A stretch of 64,000 nucleotides of DNA from Paramarasmius palmivorus (lineage: Eukaryota; Basidiomycota; Agaricomycetes; Agaricales; Marasmiaceae). Shown here one piece after another: positions 55,619 through 64,000 of this stretch. Position 1 is the first letter of the stretch. Each line of letters opens with the position of its first letter. The notes under the pieces were generated by a model. That model saw only the letters and a program-made list of their open reading frames with translations. It had not been told where the DNA came from and did not search any database. Both the position numbers and the translations under genes were made by a program. The DNA lies in the NCBI GenBank assembly GCA_037176845.1, contig JAYKXP010000017.1:248001-312000 (forward strand), read 5' to 3'.

Positions 55619-56991
55619 CACCATCGTAGGGGTGTTTCGCAGTGCCTCAGAGGGTTACGCAGTCTCCCAGGGATCCATCTGTGCGAGTCGGGGTGCTTGC
55701 GTGGCTCGGAAAATAGCCGAATCAATTCGTCGTCGAATTGTCTCGAATGGCCGTTGCGGCTAGCTTCCGAAGGCGATGAACATCAATTCTCCCTGATAGC
55801 ACTTACGCTGTTACTAAGGTATAGGTATTCTGAGTCTATAGCAAGGCAGAGAAAGCATCAAGGGTAAACGGCGAACATAGGACAGCGGTAGGACATGTCA
55901 CAACTTGAACATTGTGTCAAAGGAATAAGACGTGATCGCGTGATCAAGAACAAAGGACGCGAGCTCAGGTCCGCGGTCCAACGTCCAGCAACCGCAAATT
56001 TTCGGCGAAATTGACTCATTGCCTCATCCCCGGCATGTTCTCGGCATTCACTCTGCTATATAAAGGGCAAGAAATGCCTCACGGATTTTTTCCGCTCCTC
56101 CCCTTTCTTTGTTTCCTCCATGTCCCCTTCCCTGCCTCTCAATCCTCTCTTCATTCCAGTGCTCTCCACCTCTTTATACTCCATATCTTCAGGATGAACA
56201 GGATCCTACAGGGAGTTGGACATGTAATGAGATGGTTCAGTCATACTGTTTGCGTTCTTTATGGTGCGTCGCAATCGCTGTCGTTCTTGTACCCCTCCTA
56301 ATCCCGTGTCACAATAGGTCACGTTCTGAAGCACTCTTTTCTAAGGCTAGCTCTGATGATATTGCCCATCCTCGCCGGCACATGAACCACCTGTCTGATT
56401 CGCCTTCCCGCTACTCAATGTCATATCACGTCGCCAGGCCCTTGGGGTTTCCTCTCCACTTTCTCGGTTATATTCTATCTCGGATACCGACCTTTCCGTT
56501 TGTCACTATCCTTGGCATACGACAAGTTCCGACAATCAACCCTGTTCTCCTTGTCGAGAGCGTTCCATATGGCCCAGACACCTCCTGACTAGGGCTCCAT
56601 TGCACTCGGGGAATAACTCGGGAACTCTGTGCCTTGGCTATTCTCGATTGCTACAGGTTCAGTCCCAGGGCCAACATTAGTTTGGGTGAATTTCTGGCCG
56701 CCGCAGGCAGTGCCTTGCTGGGAACATGAGGGATACTGGCGGAATACGAGGGACATTGGAAAGCGCGGTGGATCGCATTGGTATCCAAGATGCCGTACCC
56801 TGTTTCTTTGGCTTACGCCGCTTACCTCATATCGATGTCTCGCCAGAGTAAAAACTTTTTTGTTTAGGCGGCCAAGGCACTGTAAACAAAGTAGAGACGC
56901 TATAAAAACGTGATTTCGATTGATTTTCATACGCAGCGAGAAGCTCCACGACCAATTGCAAGTTTCTGCTCTTTTCGACGAACCTTTCAGC
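55619..56991. other. Long gap with a possible orphan gene
   Basis: A TATATAAAGGG box near 56058 is followed by a CT-rich stretch and then ATGs at 56193 and 56232. Apart from the weak candidate at 56232-56588 nothing is supported. The right end is the promoter of the copper transporter. Confidence 0.4.
56232..56588 (+). CDS. Possible orphan membrane protein
   Basis: This uninterrupted frame of 118 codons begins MVQSYCLRSLWCVAIAVVLV, then PLLIPC, a signal-anchor-like N-terminus. It continues with polar sequence (SRSEALFSKASSDDIAHPRR) and a second mildly hydrophobic part (GFPLHFLGYILSRIPTFPFV). Support comes from a TATA box about 170 bases upstream and a pyrimidine-rich leader typical of strongly expressed basidiomycete genes. 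Against it are the lack of any recognised family and of introns, and a competing ATG at 56193 in another frame. I regard it as weak. Confidence 0.25.
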   Translation: MVQSYCLRSLWCVAIAVVLVPLLIPCHNRSRSEALFSKASSDDIAHPRRHMNHLSDSPSRYSMSYHVARPLGFPLHFLGYILSRIPTFPFVTILGIRQVPTINPVLLVESVPYGPDTS

Positions 56992-57647
56992 ATGGATATG
57001 GGACATGGTTCAGACGACTCGTCCATGGGGGCGAGTTGCAAGATTTCCATGCTTTGGAATTGGTACACTGTCGATGCCTGTTTCATCTCAAAAGATTGGC
57101 ATCTTCGCTCAGTCGGTATGCTAAACGTATCTTTACGCGATCCATGGCTGATGCATGGTTTAACCCTTACAGGTGCTTATGTCGGAACAGTTTTCGCTAT
57201 TTTCTTCCTGGTCATTCTCATCGAGGGGGTGCGACGAATGTCTCGGGAATACGATCGACGGATTGTAGCCCACCACTATGCAATGTCCTCCAATTCTTCA
57301 GTCTCTAAACTCGGTTCCAATCCCGTTCCTTTCCAGTCAGTAGGTCTTTTGTTCGGTGTACGACGCATATTAACGAATCTCTTCCAGACCAACTCTCGGC
57401 CAGCAAGCTATCCGTAGTCTCTTCCACATGATCCAGTTCGGTGCAGGATACATGACCATGTTACTCGCCATGTATTACAACGGTGGAATCATTTTGGCGA
57501 TCTTCGCTGGTGCTTACTTTGGTCATCTCCTTACTGCTGTTCGTATTCTCAGCTACTTCCTTGTCTCCGAACTGAGACCGTTTTCTACAGCGCGATACTG
57601 TGGCACATGGAGATAACCCTCATAAGGAGGCATGTTGTGGAGCATGA
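56992..57647 (+). CDS. CTR-family copper transporter
   Basis: This is a high-affinity copper(I) importer of the plasma or vacuolar membrane, acting as a trimer. The N-terminus MDMGHGSDDSSMGASCKISM has the Met/His motifs that gather copper, followed by LWNWYTVDACFISKDWH. Helix 1 is TVFAIFFLVILIEGVRRMSR. The loop ends at LGQQAIRSLFHMIQF. Helix 2 holds the MxxxM gate GAGYMTMLLAMYYN, and helix 3 GGIILAIFAGAYFGHLL has the GxxxG packing motif. A third intron (57539-57590, GTTCGT donor) yields the tail ARDTVAHGDNPHKEACCGA, with the Cys-Cys copper hand-over site usual in CTR proteins. Without it the protein would end at 57616 and lack the cysteines. Confidence 0.87.
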
Positions 57648-57904
57648 GTACGATATCTCTAACGACGGGTCTACTGTATTCTATCACTGGTATATGAAAT
57701 CTTGCGTTAGGGACCAGGTTTTTTTTGAAATCTTGTACGATACCACGGCATCTGCTCTCCGCAATGTTCACGTTTAAACTTAGAGTGCTGTTAAGTCAAG
57801 ACCGTTTCCAGACCGACAAAGATCCGTATCTCTTCTCAACTCCTTTCACGGTTATATCCCACATCATGAGGTACCAACGACATTGGCGCCCGCGAACTGG
57901 GGCA

Positions 57905-57911
57905 TATAAAA
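57905..57911 (+). promoter_or_regulatory. TATA box of the first DJ-1/PfpI gene
   Basis: TATAAAA lies 39 bases before the ATG at 57944. The paralogue has TATAAAA at 59659-59665, 46 bases before its ATG, so the core promoter was duplicated with the gene. Confidence 0.5.
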
Positions 57912-57943
57912 ATCAGGAATCCTCACCTAACACCCCAAGCACC

Positions 57944-58752
57944 ATGTTTCGCCCACTTTTACAACTGGCGCTAGCAAGCGTACTCACTGGCAATGTCTTT
58001 GCACAAGAAAATAGCACCAAGTCAGCCTCCTACCTCAGCTTCATCTCAATGGCGTACTGACCTCTGTATTCCGTACGTTTAGCGCTACACTCCCAGTGAG
58101 CTACGGCATGTTGCTCTTCCCGTCATTCCAAGCATTGGACGTGTTCGGTCCTCTAGACGCGCTCAATCTCCTTTCCTTCAACTATCCAATGAATCTATAC
58201 CTCATTTCCAACTCTACGGACCCAGTTTCAACCAAGCCTCGATCGGCAGCTATGAACCCCCATAACAATAACTTCTCGGAAAGCGTTGTGCCCACTCACA
58301 CGTTCGACAATCCTCCACCGAAGCTCGACGTCCTTTTCGTCCCAGGTGGTCTTGGTACTCGCGCACCAGATATCGACAACCACATCGCCTTCATCAAGGA
58401 GACGTACCCCTCGTTGCAATACCTCATCTCGGTTTGCACTGGGTCCTGGTTGCTCGCCAGGGCAGGTGTTCTTGACGGAAAGAACGCTACGTCTAATAAG
58501 CGTTCGTGGTCCGGAAGGGAAGGTCTTGGGAATGGCACAAACTGGATTACACATGCTAGATGGGTCACAGATGGGAATATTTGGACGACGTCTGGCGTTA
58601 GCGCTGGAATTGATGGTACTTTAGCTTGGATGGCAGAGGTTTTTGGAGAAGATGTCGCGACGAACGTTGCTAATGGGATGGAATATGAGAGGCACACGAA
58701 TGCTAGCTGGGATCCATTTGCAGAGCTCTATGGCCTTCCTTACAATAGTTAA
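57944..58752 (+). CDS. Secreted DJ-1/PfpI-family protein, copy 1
   Basis: A signal peptide (MFRPLLQLALASVLTGNVFA) and a short first exon join through one intron to a complete DJ-1/PfpI domain. It has SYGMLLFPSFQALDVFGPLD with the conserved acidic residue of isocyanide-hydratase-like members, LDVLFVPGGLGTRAP, the nucleophile elbow ISVCTGSWLLARAGVL with its cysteine, and ARWVTDGNIWTTSGVSAGID. It ends FAELYGLPYNS. Several N-x-S/T sites fit secretion. Members of this superfamily hydrate isocyanides or act as glyoxalases or proteases; which applies here is unknown. The mature length of about 230 residues is normal for the family. Confidence 0.85.
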
Positions 58753-59704
58753 ACGATTCTATACCACTTAAAGTACTTTGAATACACTCAAGAGTTTGAG
58801 AGCATGGGAATTTTCTTCCATTAAAATCTCGTGGGAATATGAGCTGTCACGGTTGACTCGCTCACGAGACAGCAGTCTCTCTTCTTCGCGAATCTTCGCT
58901 GGCGTGGGGTTGGACCCACGCCAGCTCAGGTTAAATCGTGATTTGGATGTCATTTGGATTTATTCACTCTTCCGCCCTTCCGCTGGCTCCCAATCCGTGT
59001 TTTAACGCGTCAACACTGGATCATCCTATGACGATACGCAACTCAAACCACCAAAAGTGCTACTCCGATTGTACACTGTCTCCACCAAGACCACGATGAT
59101 AGACATGGTCGCTAGTTTAACCGGCGGAGAGAAACCTCTTTCGTGAGCATTCGATGTATTCACTAATATCATCAAGTTTACTGAATGATGAATGAAAGAG
59201 GTTAGAATATACAGTCAGCAACTTTACCGTTCCACCGCTTATCCGACTGAATCATCTTGCTATGAATTTGGCCAAGAAAGCACGCGAACAGAAACTGTTC
59301 TCGTGGCTTCTGGCGCCAGCATGAAACGCAGACTCAGAAGTTCCGCCGTGAGTAACTTACCACATAGGGATGATTTCAATAGCATCCAGCCCGGAATACG
59401 GTGTACTGTGCCCGAGCAACTCAAGCTCAGGTGTACAGTCTGACTTCACCGTCAGTCAGAAGTGTTGTTAAAGATTACTAAAACCGTTAACTATCTGATG
59501 TTACTGGTGACCAGCGGGACCCTCGACCCTGCATACCTTGAAATATCCAATCCGACGAAGATCCGTCATACTATAGTGCGCTATCCTCACCCGTTATTCG
59601 CCTTTTCTTCCGGTTGATATGTTACTGTCAAGTTGACATCGACTCAGCGCAGAAAACGTATAAAAACGAGGAAGAATCCATACCTAAACCTCAGAGCAAG
59701 CAAC
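58753..59704. other. Gap between the two DJ-1 copies
   Basis: There is no gene here, only an 11-bp perfect inverted repeat at 58898-58925 and the promoter of copy 2. Confidence 0.4.
58898..58925. repeat. Perfect 11-bp inverted repeat, 6-nt loop
   Basis: GCTGGCGTGGG and CCCACGCCAGC flank the loop GTTGGA. It lies about 150 bases after the stop of DJ-1 copy 1 and would fold into a stable hairpin in RNA or DNA. Confidence 0.7.
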
Positions 59705-60473
59705 ATGTTTCGCCCACTTCTGCAACTCGCTCTATTAGCCAACCTATTCACTGGGGGCACCCTCGCACAAGAGAACGGCACAGTTAGTTACCTATCCGAT
59801 GCCATCTTGAATTGCTCGCTGACGATGGTGCTCTTTCAGCGCCACCTTGCCAGTGAACTTTGGAATGCTGCTCTTCCCAGCATTCGAAGCCTTGGACGTT
59901 TTCGGGCCTCTCGGCGCGCTCAACGGCCTCTCTCGCAATTATTCAATGAATCTCTACCTCATCTCCAACTCTACGGACCCAGTTTCGACGGCACTTCGAG
60001 TGAATCCCCAGAACTCCAACTTCTCGGAGAGCATTGTGCCTACCCACACGTTCGAGAATCCTCCACCAAAGCTCGACATACTTTTCGTCCCAGGCGGCGG
60101 CGGCACTCGTGCGCCTGATCTCGACCGACACATTGCATATATTAGAGATACCTATCCGTCTCTGCAATATATCCTCTCGGTCTGCACTGGGTCGTGGTTG
60201 CTCGCCAGGGCAGGTGTCCTCGACGGAAAGAATGCCACATCCAACAAACGCGCCTGGGCTGGTCGGGAAGCTCTCGGAAATGGAACGAAGTGGATCGCAC
60301 ATGCTCGATGGGTCACAGACGGTAATGTCTGGACTTCGTCCGGTGTAAGTGCAGGAATCGATGCCACTTTGGCCTGGGTGTCGGCGGTTTATGGGGATGA
60401 TGTTGCGTCGGGAATCGCCAACGGGATGGAATACCCAAGGCACACCAATGCAAGCGTTTGCAGAACTTTATAA
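59705..60473 (+). pseudogene. Secreted DJ-1/PfpI-family protein, copy 2, damaged
   Basis: This tandem paralogue of the preceding gene has the same signal peptide type (MFRPLLQLALLANLFTGGTL), TATA box and core: NFGMLLFPAFEALDVFGPLG, ILFVPGGGGTRAP, LSVCTGSWLLARAGVL, ARWVTDGNVWTSSGVSAGID. Two defects are visible. At the first exon junction two bases are missing relative to copy 1, so the standard intron puts the core out of frame; only a weak GTTACC...CCAG intron would restore it, dropping a few residues. Near the end an 8-base deletion after HTNAS changes frame, giving VCRTL and stop. The old ending FAELYNLPYP is still readable in the other frame. It may be a pseudogene or a shortened but working copy. 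Confidence 0.7.
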
Positions 60474-60592
60474 TCTTCCTTACCCTTAAATAATCGGTAA
60501 TCATTGGTACAGTTTGACGCGCGTTTCAGTCCGCAGATCGAATCTTAGTATCATTTACATGTTGAATTACTATCCCTGTATACACATACCTA

Positions 60593-62479
60593 TCAAGGCA
60601 AAGGTTCTCGACTACTCGACAACCTGTTCAGATGGATGTAAACATCTGTTCCAAAACCATCCATCGAAATCAATCTGAGATCGCCCCCGAAATATCGAGC
60701 GTAGAGTCTACTCAGCGGGAGCCCGTATCCAAACCCAGCCATGGGTGCCTTGAAGTCGCTTGCGTGGAAGTCTTCGTCTAGGCCCTATATAAAGAAGTCG
60801 AGATATGTAAACTGTCGACGCACTTGGATATCAAATCACTCACCTGGCCGGGCCCTAAATTCATTGTGGTGTACATGTATGTCCAAATCAACCCCATGGC
60901 ACTTCGCGGGATTCCTCCTCCTTCGTCACTAATCTTGATGGTGATGTCTTCCTTTCCTTCCACAACAATGACTTTGATTGGAGGATAACCACGTTCTTCA
61001 ATATCCTTGTCAATTCCGTGTCTTTCAACGACTGCACGCAAAGAATTCTACATTCAAAGTAAATTCCTTCAACAAACCGAGATTGAATGAAAGATCACCT
61101 TCAGGAGCTCAAAGACGATATGTGATAGGTGTCCTGGTACATACGGGAACGTCAGGTTTGGAGGACAGATAAGTTGAACTGGTGGCGATGACAATAACGC
61201 GTAATGTTCTTCACAGATGAAACGTGCGTTCTCGATGGCTTCTTGCATTATATCGTGGACATTCTGTAATATTACCATTAACGTGATCCAACTGTAACGC
61301 GAAGGCTACTCACCGCACGCGTGCAAATGATCCCCACATAGTCTGGATGTGATTGTTGGGTGTTCAGCGCGACGTCTAAAAGTGATCAAGGGTTGAGACG
61401 AAAATCTGGTTTCAGAAGAATCATTTACGTTGCCCGATCAAGAACCGTATCCCAATACGCGACATGTAGAATCTATCCAACCACTGCTGTATGTCCAGCC
61501 CTATGTGCTTCGCGTTATGGGCACGTTTCCATTCTAGCACCTGTTACATATCATATGAATCGACGCGTTCAAACTTGGACTTGCTGACGACTCACGCCTT
61601 GGGCGACCGTTGTGACCGTAGGGTCATGACGATGCTTTATTGCGTCAAGAGCTTTCGTGAAACGGTGGTTGTAATCTTTGACTTCGGGAGGCCAATCTAC
61701 TGACGCCAGCGGCGCTGCGTAATATCTTGATATGTGGTTAGCCAAGCCTGGAGATAGCACACAAGAGAATGCAAAGAGCACCTTTTATCCACGGGCACCC
61801 GCATCTTTAGCTTATTGTATCCTGCTCCGTTGCTGCCAACGTTCTCAGCGTACGTATGTGCTCCACCCCGGCTGAAGTCATTTTGGTCATGGCCATCCAC
61901 CATCATACTTCTGCGGTCAAGCGAGGGGTTTGGAACGCTGGAAGGAAGATGGCCTTCATCCGACGTGGCCATAAGGGCCTTACGGATTTCGGGACGAAGT
62001 GTCGGAACTGGAGGAAAGTTGATTAACTCCTAAAGACAGAATTGAGCGCATTGCGGTAGCGAAAAAAGATGTTCAACGCACCTCGAAACTCTGAGCATAC
62101 CAGTTCTTGACTTTGATTATAGATGGCATCTTGCTGAGATTGTGTGGTAGTTCATCAAGCTCCTTGACACGGTGTGCGAGTCGGACAGGAAGCTCCTCTG
62201 AGGTAGATGAATTCAATCGAGATTAGCGACATCAGAGGGCCAAGAGCGTATTTACGCAACCAAGACGACTAACCTGCGAGGAATTGACTTGCTCTTAATA
62301 GCGTCCCCTGGCTGGGATTCTGGCCGAAGAGTACCATCTGCTGCAGGGACACTAGGCACGAAGGTCAGCTTAATCGCGAGTGAGGGACGATAAGAGAACT
62401 GACCACCAGTCTGTGGAAATGAAGCGAAATGGTGTATCTTGTCCCATAGAGCGGATGTAAACTTGAATCCTGCGGACAT
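60593..62479 (-). CDS. Mitochondrial pyruvate dehydrogenase kinase
   Basis: It phosphorylates and inactivates the E1-alpha subunit of pyruvate dehydrogenase in the mitochondrial matrix. It belongs to the protein-histidine-kinase-like PDK/BCKDK family. The start [20 protein letters not shown] is followed by [56 protein letters not shown] and the ATP-binding Bergerat fold. In that fold the N-box is [16 protein letters not shown]1 is ISDEGGGIP, then [10 protein letters not shown] and G2 [20 protein letters not shown]. It ends SREPLP. An insert of about 50 residues with [16 protein letters not shown] lies between the helical domain and YYAAPLASV. About eight introns are present. It could instead be the branched-chain kinase, but the YMYTT and GLPLSR motifs favour PDK. 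Confidence 0.88.
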
Positions 62480-62819
62480 GAGGGTAAGAAAGTAAGGATA
62501 TCGTCACCTACGACGGCGGAGCTTAAGACAGCGGAAGTCTAGCATCATCATCCGGGAAGAAACGTGGATTTTAGGAGTTGTCGCTGAAATAGCTCGGCAG
62601 GCATGTGATTATGTCCCGGCAAATTCCGCCTTTGCTCTTAAAGCTTTCAAGTTACACTCGGCCTACTATGGACGATGAAGTTTGTAGAGTCGCACAACAT
62701 AGAATACGACGAGCGATGTCTTATCGGTCTCTGTAAAGGAGAGCTTTAAATAGAATTATATGCACAATAAATAGTGGCAGGAGCCTCTATGGCTTCTTGA
62801 TTGAATCATGGATATTGCG

Positions 62820-64000
62820 TCACACAGAAACCTTCCCCTCCTCTTCCAGTGTAACATCTGCCTGCGAACCAGTAGCAATACTTGTGGGCTCAGGCTGATC
62901 GTGAAAACAAATATCCGAGACAGCACCTCTGGTTTCCAAGCTCTCAACGTTCTTTCCGAATCTTCCGCGAACCATGATAAGAGTAGGTGCAATTCCCTAT
63001 TTAATAACATAGGTCAGTGTTAGGTCCTTGCGGAGGACAACGAGAATTATCATCACCGCGCTTAGAGTAATCAGGGGAGCTGCAGCAAATGGTAGCGACA
63101 TTTCATCGGAGGTGTTGACTGCGATCAAGCTCGCAACTTGAAAAAATGGGTAGAGAATTCCTGATTCGATTCTAAATATTCTAGATGTTAAGCAATGTGT
63201 ATTTTCAAAAGCTTTGTCACGCACATTATCCTACAGATCGATCGAACAAGTTTATCACTGGTGTGAACACCGTGGGCTTGAAGTTGGCGATGTATCAACC
63301 AGATACGTCCCGCTATAAATGACCATGAGGAGACGGACATAAAACGAGGAAAATGATGGTCGTACCAGTCAGAATCGTCAGGATAGAGTTGACGACACTG
63401 CTACTGATGTTGTAAGCAAAAAGGAGGGTATTTCCTTGATGATATATTTTTTCTCTTTTGAGCCCGACCACGGCCATGATGGATCCAAGGAGCCCCGTTG
63501 CTGATGGTTAATTCCTCAATTTGGGAATATGTCGAGAAAATTAAGAGGATACACGTGCCATTCGAGGCAACTGAAGCCAATATTAAAGCAACGCCTATTC
63601 TTTTGTTGCAACCCCAGATCACATAACAGCGATGAATCTGCAATTATTTAGACCTAGTCGCGCTGTGATCAGAATCTCACGAACGAGCATCCACTCTGCC
63701 GCAATGCTGCCGTGCATCAGCTCGTGCTTAGATGTCAAACAGACCGTGTACATACTTCACAAGAACCGTGACCAGCAATCCAAGCGTGCTAAAATGATGA
63801 ATCGTTAGTTGTGGTACAGATCGGAAGGGAATTGCGTGTCCTACGTACAAAACAGCTGTGCCCTTGGCATCGTAGTGAAAGTAATCGAAAAGCGTATGGT
63901 AATTCCTAGTTTTGACCGCGTTGAACGAAATAACGGAGATATTAGCGTTGTCGATGGTATAAACAACAACGTATATTGTAGACAGTGTGAATAGGGCCAC
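62820..64000 (-). CDS. Multipass membrane protein, 3' part (runs off right edge)
   Basis: Several exons are separated by short introns. They encode helices ALFTLSTIYVVVYTIDNANI, STLGLLVTVLVKYVHG, the loop IHRCYVIWGCNKRIG with VALILASVASNG, a helix around GLLGSIMAVVGLKRE, SILTILTG, LYPFFQVASLIAVN and FAAAPLITLSAVMIILVV. The end is GIAPTLIMVRGRFGKNVESL and a polar tail to TGA at 62822-62820. The RCYVIWG and IAPTLIxVR signatures mark a large family of seven-helix proteins expanded in Agaricomycetes; its function is unknown. The N-terminal helices lie beyond position 64000. Confidence 0.7.

Noticed and set aside
56589..57086. 165-codon minus frame before the copper transporter
   Set aside because: It overlaps the transporter's first exon antisense and shows no domain; the forward gene is well supported.

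Overview
This window looks like a 64-kb piece of nuclear DNA from a mushroom-forming basidiomycete (Agaricomycetes). Genes are dense and lie on both strands. They are split by many introns of about 45-70 bp with fungal GTNNGT donors, and they encode typical basidiomycete protein families (GH55, GH1, DOPA 4,5-dioxygenase, secreted DJ-1/PfpI proteins, a small KNH-like secreted protein, a multipass family ending in the IAPTLI motif). I see no rRNA, tRNA, CRISPR array or intact transposon. Family names come from motif recognition; no database search was run. Exon borders are hand-derived and given only where I traced them.

Layout. 0-8 kb: the tail of an unidentified gene, vitamin B6 synthase PDX1, a GH55 beta-1,3-glucanase and a compact Zn2Cys6 protein. 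8-14.3 kb: a tail-anchored RING-like protein, a DOPA 4,5-dioxygenase with a 5-nt microexon, and a GH1 beta-glucosidase. 14.8-22.2 kb: three forward copies of a medium-chain reductase (MDR 1-3, related to trans-acting enoyl reductases), interrupted by a protein with a DUF3820-like 'FGKYAG' module. 22.3-27.8 kb: a small KNH-like secreted protein, a modular pectate lyase and a small membrane protein. 28-50.1 kb: a conserved housekeeping block with SFT2, a tandem EthD protein, an HCS1/SMUBP2-like helicase, DNA2, glyoxalase II, a single-pass membrane protein, LYS2, an RTP1/TANGO6 homologue and TAF11. 50.5-55.6 kb: three further MDR copies (MDR 4-6) on the reverse strand, the middle one frameshifted. 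56.9-64 kb: a CTR copper transporter, two tandem secreted DJ-1/PfpI paralogues (the second damaged), a mitochondrial pyruvate dehydrogenase kinase and the 3' part of a multipass membrane gene.

The most distinctive feature is the six-member MDR family, arranged as two trios in opposite orientation around about 28 kb of other genes. Three members carry CCG-N6-CGG or a close variant about 60-80 bp upstream of the ATG, the kind of half-site arrangement bound by Zn2Cys6 regulators. In the frameshifted member the same position holds a decayed version. Together with the Zn2Cys6 gene at 7.0-7.9 kb this suggests a co-regulated reductase family of unknown substrate. Decay is visible in several places: MDR 5, the second DJ-1 copy and two coding-like relics between genes.
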